Source: Mordavella massiliensis (lineage in GTDB: Bacteria; Bacillota; Clostridia; Lachnospirales; Lachnospiraceae). Taken from it: a DNA stretch of 64,000 nt. Location of the stretch: assembly GCF_016901695.1 (NCBI RefSeq), contig NZ_JACJKS010000005.1, forward strand, positions 1 through 64,000. Reading direction: 5' to 3'. Within the stretch, counting starts at the first letter, position 1. The number at the start of each line of letters is the position of its first letter. Below are positions 1-7,088 of the stretch, piece by piece. Position numbers and translations under genes: made by a program. The notes beneath the pieces were generated by a model. That model was not told where the DNA came from and did not search any database. It saw only the letters and a list, made by a program, of their open reading frames with translations.

Positions 1-30
1 TCCCATGTCTAACTTTCTGTAAAAAAGAGA

Positions 31-73
31 AGTTCCGAAGAATGATACATTTTTATATCAGTTCTTCGGAACT
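31..73. repeat. Perfect 12-bp inverted repeat (stem-loop)
   Basis: Arms 31-42 (AGTTCCGAAGAA) and 62-73 are exact reverse complements around a 19-nt AT-rich loop. A second, weaker pair (CCAATGT 85-91 / ACATTGG 102-108) follows. No T-tract follows the first hairpin, so it could be a weak terminator, a protein-binding site or part of a transfer region. Positions 1-220 contain no supportable gene. Confidence 0.5.
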
Positions 74-220
74 ATGGGTTTGTTCCAATGTTATCTTAAT
101 GACATTGGGTTTAAACCAGGCTTTTTTTGATTGATGTAAAGAAGGCGATATTTTGTATCGATTAACGAAATGATGTGTATTTATTCTGATTTAAAGATAA
201 GCTGGATAGACTTATATAAA

Positions 221-257
221 TAAAAAGAAACACGATAACTGTTGGTTATGTGTTTCT
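221..257 (-). terminator. Rho-independent terminator of the minus-strand HTH remnant
   Basis: Read on the minus strand, arms 245-257 and 226-239 pair (AGAAACAC core) and are followed by a T-run (A-run on plus at 222-225). It lies directly after the stop of the HTH remnant, which fits termination of that transcript. Confidence 0.6.
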
Positions 258-441
258 AGGAATTCGGATTATCATCTATATATTCTATAATGTCAGAGAC
301 AGAACAATTTAACAGACGGCACAGCTGATTGACAGTATTTGTGCTGATGCTGTTGCCTTTCTTAATGGAGTAGTAGGTAGCTTTGGAAAACCCCTTTTTG
401 AAAAGCGCATAGGAAGTAAAAGAGAGAGAGGCACACTCTGC
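256..441 (-). pseudogene. 5'-truncated Cro/CI-type HTH protein
   Basis: The minus frame ending in TAG at 256-258 encodes about 61 residues. The core FSKATYYSIKKGNS and the tail VNQLCRLLNCSVSDIIEYID are typical of the recognition helix and C-terminal helices of small HTH_26/Xre repressors of Firmicute mobile elements. The usual first helix is absent: an in-frame stop lies at 442-444 and there is no ATG, GTG or TTG in the open part. The 5' end has therefore been lost, apparently at the junction with the oppositely oriented replication-protein fragment that overlaps it at 413-441. Probably non-functional. Confidence 0.6.
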
Positions 442-664
442 CTATGGCAAATATAACAATGTGTTTCTCTCCGAAACAGAATATGGAGAATTGAAACAGG
501 AGATCCGGGAATTAGACAGGCTGATTGAGGAACTGTCCAGTTATATGCGTTCCAGTGGAAAGCAATATGCTGATCATGCTGTTACCTTGAGAAGATGGGC
601 AGAACGCGCAGCCCCGGTAAAAAATATTCTGGATTATACCTGTAGTGAGGAGGATAGCTTATAA
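413..664 (+). pseudogene. 3' fragment of an element replication (DnaD/replisome-organizer-like) protein
   Basis: The open frame starts after a stop at 410-412 without a start codon and runs to TAA at 662-664. The readable part includes AYGKYNNVFLSETEYGEL followed by a helix and SSGKQYADHAVTLRRWA. This NV-L-s-e-EY...YM-SSGK-Y--H--TlrrW pattern is the usual C-terminal end of replisome-organizer/DnaD-like proteins in phages and integrative elements. A GTG at 461 opens a 67-codon frame but has no good ribosome binding site. I read it as a decayed C-terminal fragment joined to the HTH remnant. The family assignment is from remembered motif similarity. Confidence 0.5.
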
Positions 665-740
665 AAAGGGAATGAAATTAATTCTAATTGGAGGTTGTTA
701 ATCATAGCCTGTAAAAAACGGACAAGGAGGTGGGACCGCC

Positions 741-896
741 GTGAAGAAACAAAAACTGAATTATCGCTTTCATGACCCAAATGATCCGGCGGTTGCTGCT
801 GAATACATATTGAAAGTGTTTGTTGAGGCAAACCAGAAGAAGGTGGAGAAGGTGATCAGAGATGCCAGTCGGGAGAAAGAAGAAAACTGTACATAA
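741..896 (+). CDS. Small element-encoded protein (51 aa), recombinase-cluster type
   Basis: GTG at 741 is preceded by a strong AAGGAGG at 724-730; the frame ends with TAA at 894-896. The product is highly charged. It begins KKQKLNYRFHDPNDP, followed by EYILKVFVEANQKKVEKVI. Similar ~50-residue proteins with an N-terminal NYRF-NPN motif and a K/E-rich helix are common beside serine recombinase genes in clostridial transposons and ICEs. No biochemical role is known to me. It lies 76 nt after the replication-protein fragment and in the same direction. Confidence 0.65.
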   Translation: MKKQKLNYRFHDPNDPAVAAEYILKVFVEANQKKVEKVIRDASREKEENCT

Positions 897-970
897 ATTA
901 TTATCTGTGGGGTATGCCATCAGGTCTGGAGAGTGATATACTATTGAAAAAGAGAAAACGAGGCGGAGTT

Positions 971-1177
971 ATGACATTATGGCATGTGCAAAAAATATAT
1001 ATAGAAGATAATCCTAAATTTATTGTATTACCATATTATTTTGGGAAAAATCTGAAAATAGAAAACAGCTATAAAGCTACAATTAAGTTTTTATGGAACA
1101 GTCGTCTGTCCGAAGCAGAAGCTGATAAACTTTGTGAAAGGAAGAATAAGAAGATACAGGCGGGATATGATCATTAG
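971..1177 (+). CDS. Hypothetical protein, 68 aa
   Basis: Unrecognised. ATG at 971 follows a GAGGCGG stretch (960-966), so I prefer it to the ATG at 914, which has no clear ribosome binding site. The product is basic and aromatic-rich (LPYYFGKNLKIENSYKATIK, then LSEAEADKLCERKNKK) with no membrane segment. The position between element genes and the toxin-antitoxin pair suggests element cargo. Function unknown. Confidence 0.4.
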   Translation: MTLWHVQKIYIEDNPKFIVLPYYFGKNLKIENSYKATIKFLWNSRLSEAEADKLCERKNKKIQAGYDH

Positions 1178-1199
1178 TAATTCTCTTCGTATGATTTGA

Positions 1200-1228
1200 T
1201 ATACAAATTGTATGGCATAAGATATAAT
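1200..1228 (+). promoter_or_regulatory. Candidate promoter for the MNT/HEPN pair
   Basis: A perfect TATAAT at 1223-1228 is preceded, after 17 nt, by TATACA at 1200-1205 (4 of 6 consensus). It lies about 55 nt before the nucleotidyltransferase start in otherwise AT-rich non-coding sequence. Confidence 0.4.
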
Positions 1229-1283
1229 GAAAGTGGTATATAGCGAAGTATTTTGAACACAGTTAAGAAAGTGGTGAGGTAGT

Positions 1284-1619
1284 ATGCCGGTTTATATTTC
1301 AGATATCATGCAGGATTTTGCAAAGAATGTAAGAAGAATGTTGGGCGATTCGCTTGACAGTGTTATTGTGTATGGGTCTTATGTAAGGGGAGATTATTCC
1401 GAATTTTCGGATGTTGATGTAATGATTCTTGTCTCGTTGGAAGAGGAAGAAATTAAGAAGATCTCAGATCGGATCAGTGATCTTGCTTTTGATTTTATGA
1501 TGAAGTATGGCATTGACATTTCCCCAGTAATAACAAATACAGAGCATTTCAATTATTGGGTAGACAATCTGCCTTATTATCGTAATGTCAGAGATGAGGG
1601 GGTAAGGCTTAGTGCATGA
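1284..1619 (+). CDS. mntA: MNT-type nucleotidyltransferase (antitoxin of a HEPN/MNT system)
   Basis: 111 aa; ATG at 1284 with GTGAGG just upstream. The N-terminal half holds the polymerase-beta-type nucleotidyltransferase signature GSYVRGDYSEFSDVDV: Gly31-Ser32, ten residues, then Asp43-x-Asp45, the usual metal-binding pair. This is the full length of a stand-alone minimal nucleotidyltransferase. In characterised HEPN/MNT pairs the MNT protein neutralises the HEPN partner by AMP transfer; that role is inferred here from family and neighbour. It overlaps the HEPN gene by 8 nt, so the two are translationally coupled. The pair lies between element genes and a terminator, as a small cargo module of the mobile element. 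Confidence 0.8.
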   Translation: MPVYISDIMQDFAKNVRRMLGDSLDSVIVYGSYVRGDYSEFSDVDVMILVSLEEEEIKKISDRISDLAFDFMMKYGIDISPVITNTEHFNYWVDNLPYYRNVRDEGVRLSA

Positions 1620-2025
1620 TATGAACAAAGATATGGAATTGTCAAAATACAGATTTTCCCTTGCAGAGGAAACTTATAAAAATGCGAAAATGTGTTTTGA
1701 TAATGGGTTTTACAGAGACTGTATTAATCGGTCTTATTATGCTGTGTTTTATGGAGTACGCGCTGTTCTTGCATTGGATAGCATTGATTTCAAACGGCAT
1801 AAAGATGTTGTGGCTTATTTTAATAAAGAATTTGTTGCAGCGGGCAAGTTTCCGGGAGAAATGGGCAGACGTCTGGCAAGATTAAAAATGAAAAGAGAAG
1901 AAAGTGATTATAATGATTTCTTCATTGCATCAGCAGATGAAGCAAAAACACAGCTGGAATCTGTAGAATATATGCTGCCGTTAATAAAGGAATATCTGGA
2001 AGAGCATAATGTGAATTTTAAATAA
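1612..2025 (+). CDS. hepT: HEPN-domain protein (toxin of a HEPN/MNT system)
   Basis: 137 aa, almost entirely helical. The family core CINRSYYAVFYGVRAVL lies at about residues 37-53, with an N-terminal helix carrying AEETYKNAKMCFDNGFYRD. This is the PF05168 arrangement seen beside MNT proteins. In the R-x4-6-H ribonuclease motif, Arg40 is present but the position where His is often found (47) is Tyr, so the catalytic mechanism is uncertain. The start at 1612 overlaps the upstream gene; an ATG at 1621 is an alternative. A terminator follows at 2038. Toxin activity is inferred from the family, not shown. Confidence 0.75.
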   Translation: MHDMNKDMELSKYRFSLAEETYKNAKMCFDNGFYRDCINRSYYAVFYGVRAVLALDSIDFKRHKDVVAYFNKEFVAAGKFPGEMGRRLARLKMKREESDYNDFFIASADEAKTQLESVEYMLPLIKEYLEEHNVNFK

Positions 2026-2037
2026 AAAAGTAAAAGT

Positions 2038-2068
2038 CAGGGGAAGTAGTTTTGCTTCCTCTGTTTTT
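2038..2068 (+). terminator. Terminator after the MNT/HEPN pair
   Basis: CAGGGGAAG...CTTCCTCTG arms around a short loop, followed directly by TTTTTG. It separates the toxin-antitoxin module from the recombinase. Confidence 0.75.
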
Positions 2069-2116
2069 GTTTCAATTTTTAAACCAAAGTCTTTATCTGT
2101 ACAAATCTTTTATATA

Positions 2117-2125
2117 TGTTATAAT
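2117..2125 (+). promoter_or_regulatory. Extended -10 promoter for the serine recombinase
   Basis: TGT-TATAAT (TATAAT at 2120-2125) matches an extended -10 element, about 48 nt before the recombinase start. No good -35 hexamer is seen at 16-18 nt. Confidence 0.4.
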
Positions 2126-2172
2126 CAAAATAAAAATAGTAACTGATTGTAATAGATGTAACAGAAAGGCAA

Positions 2173-3756
2173 ATGCTTATGAATATCGCAGCCTACTGCC
2201 GTGTCTCCACGGATAAATCCGACCAGCTGAACAGTCTGGAAACCCAGAAGCAGTTCTTTACGGAATATGTTCAGCGTACCGGAGATCACCTTGTTAAAGT
2301 ATATGCAGATGAGGGGATTTCCGGAACGAAAATTAAAAACAGAAAAGAATTTTTACAGATGATGGCCGATGCAGAGCACGGCCTTTTTGATATGGTTGTC
2401 GTAAAAGATATTTCCCGCTTTGCGAGGAATACCGTGGATCTTCTTCAGAACATCCGCCGTCTGAAAGCGCTTGGAATCGAGACGCAGTTTCTCACGGCCA
2501 ACATGACCAGCATGGGGAACAGCGAGTTTGTCCTCACCATCTTTGGTGCTCTGGCGCAGGAAGAGAGTGCCAATACATCCAAACGTATCAAGTTCGGGAA
2601 AAAGGTGAATGCGGAGAAGGGCCGGGTTCCCAATATTGTTTTTGGATATGATAAGACGATCGGCGATTATTTCAATCTGGCAATCAACGAGAAAGAGGCA
2701 AAGGTGGTACGGCAGATCTACCGGTGGTATACAGAAGAGGGCTACGGCTGCGCCGCTATTTCCAACAAACTGAATGAACAGGGAAGTCGGACAAAGCGGA
2801 ACTGTAAGTGGAGTCAGAATGCGGTCAGCCGGATTCTCACAAACGAACTTTACACGGGAAAGATCATTAACGGGAAACAGGAAGTAGCAGATTTTCTTAC
2901 CGGACAGCGGAAGGAAAAGGATGAAACGGAATGGCTGGTGACAGAACGGCCAGAACTGCGGATCATTGATGATGAAGTGTTTGAACAGGCGCAGAAGATT
3001 CTTCATTCCCGGAATCAGGCGTTTAACCTGAATCATGAACGGCAGAGTAACAAATACCTGTTTTCTACGTTGATCAAATGTAAGGAGTGCGGATGGTCTT
3101 TCCGCCGGACCGTGCGAAAGTATAAGAATACTTACGTACGCTGGGTATGTTCCGGACATAACGGGAAAGGTGCAGATTCCTGTCCTAATGCAGTGACCCT
3201 GGATGAGGAAGAACTGATTGAAGTGCTGCAGGAATACTTTTCGAATGTACTGAAGAATAAGAAAAAAGTCATTCAGTATGTGGTGAAGGAATTTCAGCGT
3301 GTCTACAAGGCGAAAGATGAAAACGTGGAGTATGAAAAAGAGTTGAAGGACAAGCTGGCAAAGCTGAAAGCCATGCGGGAGAAATATATGGACATGTATA
3401 CCGATGACCTGATCACAAGGCAGGAGCTGAATGACCGGATCGGCGGGGCAAGACAGGAAATCGAGCGGCTGGAAAATGAATTAAAAATGGTGACCTATCA
3501 GATCACAAAGGGTGATCAGCTGGAAGAATTGCTGAATACAACGTTTCGGTCGATCGAGGACATTACAGATGTGCACCAGATGACCAATACCCAGCTGAAA
3601 AAAATTATTGAGAAGATTGAAGTGGACAAAGATGGAAATGTAGACATTTACCTGAAATTGCTGGGAGAGTTGGGACTGGACGAAGCCATACTGGTTGAAG
3701 ACCGGTCAGAAGTGTCGAATACAGAAAACGCTCAAAATAATCACGACCGCACATAA
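2173..3756 (+). CDS. Large serine recombinase (element integrase)
   Basis: 527 aa. The N-terminal resolvase domain shows AAYCRVSTDKSDQLNS, with the nucleophile Ser12 (Ser10 if ATG 2179 is used), then EGISGTK and DISRFARNT. The recombinase domain follows (VFGYDK...GYGCAAISNKLNEQG). A zinc-ribbon segment (CKECGWSFR...CSGHNGKGADSCPN) and a long coiled coil rich in K/E come at residues ~380-460. This is the family architecture for site-specific integration and excision of ICEs, IMEs and phages. AGAAAGG at 2162-2168 serves either ATG. The gene sits at the element boundary and its last codons run into the host-gene remnant, as expected if the att site lies at the 3' end of the recombinase gene. Confidence 0.9.
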   Translation: MLMNIAAYCRVSTDKSDQLNSLETQKQFFTEYVQRTGDHLVKVYADEGISGTKIKNRKEFLQMMADAEHGLFDMVVVKDISRFARNTVDLLQNIRRLKALGIETQFLTANMTSMGNSEFVLTIFGALAQEESANTSKRIKFGKKVNAEKGRVPNIVFGYDKTIGDYFNLAINEKEAKVVRQIYRWYTEEGYGCAAISNKLNEQGSRTKRNCKWSQNAVSRILTNELYTGKIINGKQEVADFLTGQRKEKDETEWLVTERPELRIIDDEVFEQAQKILHSRNQAFNLNHERQSNKYLFSTLIKCKECGWSFRRTVRKYKNTYVRWVCSGHNGKGADSCPNAVTLDEEELIEVLQEYFSNVLKNKKKVIQYVVKEFQRVYKAKDENVEYEKELKDKLAKLKAMREKYMDMYTDDLITRQELNDRIGGARQEIERLENELKMVTYQITKGDQLEELLNTTFRSIEDITDVHQMTNTQLKKIIEKIEVDKDGNVDIYLKLLGELGLDEAILVEDRSEVSNTENAQNNHDRT

Positions 3757-3895
3757 GGACGTCACCGACCGCCTTCTCCAGATCAATCCGTCCCTGGCGG
3801 CGGAGGCCCGCAAGGTGCTGGACGTAAATAAATCCGAGCGCCACATCCGGGGCGGACTTGCCACCCGGGAGAAATATCTCCACCAGCACGCCTGA
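3740..3895 (+). pseudogene. 3' end of a host gene displaced by element insertion
   Basis: A frame overlapping the last codons of the recombinase reads HKDVTDRLLQINPSLAAEAR, then KVLDVNKSERHIRGGLATRE, ending KYLHQHA and TGA at 3893-3895. It has no start codon or ribosome binding site of its own. It looks like a conserved, folded C-terminus (helix, then basic RHIRGG loop, then helix), and its GC-rich codon use resembles the chromosome rather than the AT-rich element. I cannot name the gene. The rest should lie beyond the other end of the element, outside the window. Confidence 0.55.
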
Positions 3896-3908
3896 TCGGA
3901 AGCCGGCG

Positions 3909-5003
3909 TCAGGAGTAGAGATGATAGCCGTTTTTGCCGTTTTTCTTTGCGGTATAGAGCGCCTTGTCAGCTTTGATGAAAAGCTCGTCGTAGGTGTCCC
4001 CGTCTTCCGAGACGACGCAGCCGATGCTGCAGGTGATTTCTTTCGGCAGCCCCGACATCTGGATGGAGCGGAGCATCTGCAGGATCAGGCTTGCCTTCTT
4101 TTCCACGATGGCAGTTGACATGGGCCCTTTCATGAGGACGATAAATTCGTCGCCTCCAAAGCGCCCGATGAGATCTGTGGAGCGAAACGCATGCTGCAGG
4201 AATTCGCCGATCTGGCGCAGCAGTTGATCCCCGGCATAGTGGCCGAGGGAGTCGTTGACCAGTTTAAAATCATCCAGATCCAGAAGCAGCAGGGCGCAAT
4301 GACTGGAGGGCGTAAGGCTCTCCATGCAGCAGCGCCCTTTTTCCTCGAAAGTCTGCTTGTTCAGGATCCCGGAGAGAAAGTCCTGCTGGCTTAACTGCTG
4401 GTATTTCAGACGGAGATCAAAATCCGTACACCGCAGGTGAAGGATCGTGTGCGCGATGACGAGGGAAAACACAAAAGCCACAATGGAGGAAAAAATATCG
4501 TACTGCGCAATATAATGGACTTTATAAGAGGAAGTGAGCGCGATGTACGCCGCTTCAAACGCCAGAAACAGAAGGTAATTCTGGTGGATCGGGAAGATGA
4601 ACAGCGCCGGAAGGGCGATGATGATGGGCGGGAAGAAAGAGCCCGGCGCTTTTGCGTCCGCGAAGATATCGATCAGCAGGATGAAGATCATCTCCACGAT
4701 CTCAAAGATAAAGCATAAAGCGGTGACGAACCGGTAGCTGCGCGTCTTTTTCCTTGCGTACAGGCTGGAGACGACCGCGAAAAAAAGGGCAGCAGGAAGA
4801 AACAGTAGATGCTGCGGGCTCATACGCCAGTCATCGATGATAAACGGCGTCAGCAGGAAGAAGATGAGGAGCAGGGCCACGGTGCTGATGCTGGCGAGCT
4901 GCAGAAAGAGCAGGTTCTGCCCGGCGATCTCTTCCTTGGCAGTGTGGAAGTACTGCCGTTTTTTCTCTATATCAGTTCTTACATATCCCAGAAATACATG
5001 CAT
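3909..5003 (-). CDS. Membrane-anchored diguanylate cyclase (GGDEF)
   Basis: 364 aa. ATG at 5003 follows GGAGGGG, so it is preferred to the in-frame TTG at 5018. About six hydrophobic segments occupy residues ~35-190, then the GGDEF domain: the signature is FGGDEF with GGDEF at 283-287. Five residues upstream of it is RSTD (274-277), an RxxD inhibitory site, so product feedback by c-di-GMP is expected. The DLDDFKLVNDSLGHYAGDQL motif and the C-terminal DKALYTAKKNGKNGY are intact, so the enzyme should make c-di-GMP from two GTP. There is no EAL domain. It is transcribed toward the element boundary, ending 13 nt after the host-gene remnant. Confidence 0.92.
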   Translation of the reverse strand: MHVFLGYVRTDIEKKRQYFHTAKEEIAGQNLLFLQLASISTVALLLIFFLLTPFIIDDWRMSPQHLLFLPAALFFAVVSSLYARKKTRSYRFVTALCFIFEIVEMIFILLIDIFADAKAPGSFFPPIIIALPALFIFPIHQNYLLFLAFEAAYIALTSSYKVHYIAQYDIFSSIVAFVFSLVIAHTILHLRCTDFDLRLKYQQLSQQDFLSGILNKQTFEEKGRCCMESLTPSSHCALLLLDLDDFKLVNDSLGHYAGDQLLRQIGEFLQHAFRSTDLIGRFGGDEFIVLMKGPMSTAIVEKKASLILQMLRSIQMSGLPKEITCSIGCVVSEDGDTYDELFIKADKALYTAKKNGKNGYHLYS

Positions 5004-5161
5004 AGTCTTCCCCTCCAAAACGAACCCTTTTTGAAACGGATCCTACTATGATCTTATTATAAAGACGCGGTCGGTCGAAATCAAGAAAACCATGGAAAGA
5101 ATTTCCGGCAGCCGGTAGCGGCGCTTTACTCTTTGTTCACAATATCTTCATAATATAGTTC

Positions 5162-5189
5162 TTGCATATCTGACAAAATATGGTAAGAT
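5162..5189 (+). promoter_or_regulatory. Promoter of the HPr-like gene
   Basis: TTGCAT (5162-5167), 16-nt spacer, TAAGAT (5184-5189) preceded by TGG, i.e. an extended -10. AAAGGAG lies 10 nt before the ATG at 5214. Confidence 0.5.
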
Positions 5190-5213
5190 ATCTCCTGAAA
5201 AGGAGAGACAGAT

Positions 5214-5444
5214 ATGAACAAAAAGACAGTTATCTTTCAGGGACCTGACGACGTCGTGAAGTTCGTGGACAGGGTCGGCAAGTATCCGTACGATATGGAT
5301 ATGAAGAGTGGAAGATATATCGTTGATGCGAAATCTTTGCTCGGCCTTATGAATCTCGGATTCAAAAAGAAAATCGAATTAAAAGTCTACGAGGACGACT
5401 GCGGGGAACTCTGGGACGACATCCGGGAGTTTGTGGCATCGTAG
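5214..5444 (+). CDS. HPr-like protein lacking the catalytic histidine
   Basis: 76 aa, close to the length of HPr (~85). The segment SGRYIVDAKSLLGLMNLG aligns with the HPr region around Ser46 (canonical NGKTVNLKSIMGVMSLG), so the regulatory serine and its helix are kept. The canonical GIHARPA segment with phospho-accepting His15 is replaced by GPDDVVKF, with no His in the vicinity. The protein therefore cannot be a normal PTS phosphocarrier. Similar His-less HPr-like proteins occur in clostridia; a regulatory or binding role is possible but not shown. It is monocistronic, with its own promoter and terminator. Confidence 0.75.
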   Translation: MNKKTVIFQGPDDVVKFVDRVGKYPYDMDMKSGRYIVDAKSLLGLMNLGFKKKIELKVYEDDCGELWDDIREFVAS

Positions 5445-5460
5445 GACGAGACGCAGGTAA

Positions 5461-5495
5461 GAGAGCGGGGCGCGGCTGCCCGGCTCTCATTTTTT
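5461..5495 (+). terminator. Terminator of the HPr-like gene
   Basis: GAGAGC...GCTCTC outer arms with a GGGC/GCCC inner pair, followed by CATTTTTT. Confidence 0.8.
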
Positions 5496-5499
5496 CGCA

Positions 5500-5528
5500 T
5501 TGCGCCCGCGGGTGTGCGGCGTTATAAT
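5500..5528 (+). promoter_or_regulatory. Candidate promoter of the anion permease gene
   Basis: TTGCGC (5500-5505), 17-nt spacer, perfect TATAAT (5523-5528). About 70 nt upstream of the permease ATG. Confidence 0.45.
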
Positions 5529-5596
5529 AAGTACTGCCGGTCTGCCGGGGAGAAGGCGGGGCCGGGGAAATAAAATGATACCATGGAGTCCTGCAG

Positions 5597-6748
5597 ATGA
5601 AACTCGCAAAGACGATTTTTAAGAATATCCTGAAAAATGAGACCGTGTGCTGCGCGGCTCTTGTGCTGGCGGCGTCGTCAGCCTTTTTCGTCCATCCGGA
5701 CGAGGCCTATCTGGCCTACCCGGACTACCGGACCCTCGCCCTTTTGTTCTGCCTGATGATCATTGTGGCGGGCTTTCAGTCCAAAGGGGTGTTCGCCATG
5801 ATGGGACATGCGCTCCTTCGCAGGGCGCGGAGCCTGCGGGCGCTGGCGGCGGTCATGGTGCTGCTGTGCTTTTTCTCCAGCATGCTCATCACCAACGATG
5901 TGACGCTTCTTACGTTCGTGCCTTTTACCATGCTTGTGTTCCGCATGATCGGGCAGACGGAGCGGATCGTGAAGCTGGTGGTGCTGGAGACGGTGGCGGC
6001 CAACCTGGGCAGCATGGCCACGCCCATCGGCAACCCACAGAACCTGTACCTCTACTCCATATCCGGTCTGTCTGGCGGCGGCTTTGCGGCGGCGGTGCTC
6101 CCCTACGCGGGGCTGTCCCTCCTCCTTCTCATGGGAGCGGTCCTGCTGGGGCGGGATGAGCCGCTGATGGATGTGGGGACGGAGCGGAAGCACAGGACGG
6201 ATGTGGGGAAACTGATGCGGGGCATCTTTCCCTACCTGTGTCTTCTCGTCCTCTGCCTGCTGGTGGTGTTCCATGTGCTGCCGTACATTCCGGTGCTCCT
6301 CATCGTGATCGCGGTGACAGCGCTTGTCAACCGCAGGCTGTATCTGGAGGTGGACTATTTCCTCCTGCTGACCTTCCTCTTTTTCTTTATCTTTGTGGGA
6401 AATATCAAGCGCGTCCCGGAGATCAGCGCTTTCCTTGTCTCCGTGGTGGAGGGCCGGGAGCTGCTGACCGGCGTGCTGGCAAGCCAGGTCATGAGCAACG
6501 TGCCGGCAGCCATCCTCCTGTCCGGTTTTTCCGCGGATCTGCCGGCTCTTCTGACCGGAGTGAACCTGGGCGGCCTGGGGACGCTCATCGCCTCCCTTGC
6601 GAGCCTGATCTCCTATAAGATCTTTACGAGGGAGTATCCGCACAGCAGGGGGCGGTTCCTGAAAGTGTTCACCTTCTGGAACCTGGTCTTTCTGCTGGCG
6701 CTCCTGGCGGAGGCAGCGGTTCTGGGCGCGTTTTCGGTTTTGCCCTGA
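5597..6748 (+). CDS. SLC13/ArsB-type anion permease
   Basis: 383 aa with about ten strongly hydrophobic segments. The family landmark is the cytosolic-facing loop ANLGSMATPIGNPQNLYLY (residues ~135-153), which matches the ion-transporter-superfamily NP-loop, plus LITNDVTLLTFVPF before it. The later half repeats the pattern with MSNVPAAILLSGF. These features fit the citrate/arsenite/dicarboxylate permease superfamily. The transported anion cannot be told from sequence. The ribosome binding site is weak (GGAG at 5584). No partner subunit or arsenic gene is adjacent, so arsenite export is not supported. Confidence 0.8.
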   Translation: MKLAKTIFKNILKNETVCCAALVLAASSAFFVHPDEAYLAYPDYRTLALLFCLMIIVAGFQSKGVFAMMGHALLRRARSLRALAAVMVLLCFFSSMLITNDVTLLTFVPFTMLVFRMIGQTERIVKLVVLETVAANLGSMATPIGNPQNLYLYSISGLSGGGFAAAVLPYAGLSLLLLMGAVLLGRDEPLMDVGTERKHRTDVGKLMRGIFPYLCLLVLCLLVVFHVLPYIPVLLIVIAVTALVNRRLYLEVDYFLLLTFLFFFIFVGNIKRVPEISAFLVSVVEGRELLTGVLASQVMSNVPAAILLSGFSADLPALLTGVNLGGLGTLIASLASLISYKIFTREYPHSRGRFLKVFTFWNLVFLLALLAEAAVLGAFSVLP

Positions 6749-6790
6749 ACGGTAAGATAAATCTTTAAATACATACGGAGTGCGTGTGGG

Positions 6791-6840
6791 AAGTCCCCTG
6801 GAACAAAGAAAGCGATTTCCTTGTTCCGGGGGACTTTTTT
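6791..6840 (+). terminator. Terminator of the anion permease gene
   Basis: AAGTCCCC-TGGAACAA pairs with TTGTTCC-GGGGGACTT, followed by TTTTTT at 6835-6840. Confidence 0.9.
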
Positions 6841-6869
6841 GCTGTTTTCATGGAAAAATATTCCAGTAT

Positions 6870-7088
6870 GCATGGCGGAAGGATGGTGTTAGGATAGACG
6901 GATAAAAGCTTGTCGAAACGTGCAAAATACAATAGCGAAACTTGTTTAGTAAAACAGACAAATTGTGCAAAATGTCGGAAAATAGTTTCGTAAAGTCAAA
7001 ATATTGATTAAATTTTCGAAAAATGGTAATGTTTAGACAAAATTAAGCAACTATAATACTTCTGTAAATGCCGTGAAAGGAAGGAAAA
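6870..7088 (+). promoter_or_regulatory. Upstream region and -10 box of the LacI-ribokinase operon
   Basis: 219 nt of AT-rich sequence with no ORF. TATAAT lies at 7052-7057, and GAAAGGAAGG at 7075-7084 is the ribosome binding site. No good -35 hexamer is found at 16-18 nt, suggesting activator dependence or a weak promoter. Repeated TTTCG/CGAAA words (6916, 6939, 6988, 7016) are possible operator half-sites for the LacI-type regulator encoded next, but no clean palindrome is visible. Confidence 0.4.

Larger units (their letters stand above)
1..3740. mobile_element. End of an integrated mobile element (partial, other end outside window)
   Basis: The segment carries a large serine recombinase at its boundary, a TnpW-adjacent-type small element protein, fragments of an HTH and a replication protein, and a nucleotidyltransferase/HEPN cargo pair. 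Just past the recombinase stop, a new frame begins that encodes only the C-terminal ~47 residues of a protein. This is what an insertion into the 3' part of a host gene would leave. The right boundary is therefore placed near 3700-3757; the exact crossover is not resolvable because the other end lies before position 1. Inference from gene content and the orphan 3' end. Confidence 0.65.

Noticed and set aside
5597..6748. Permease considered as ArsB arsenite exporter
   Set aside because: No arsR, arsA or arsC near, and the family motif is shared by citrate, dicarboxylate and other anion carriers.
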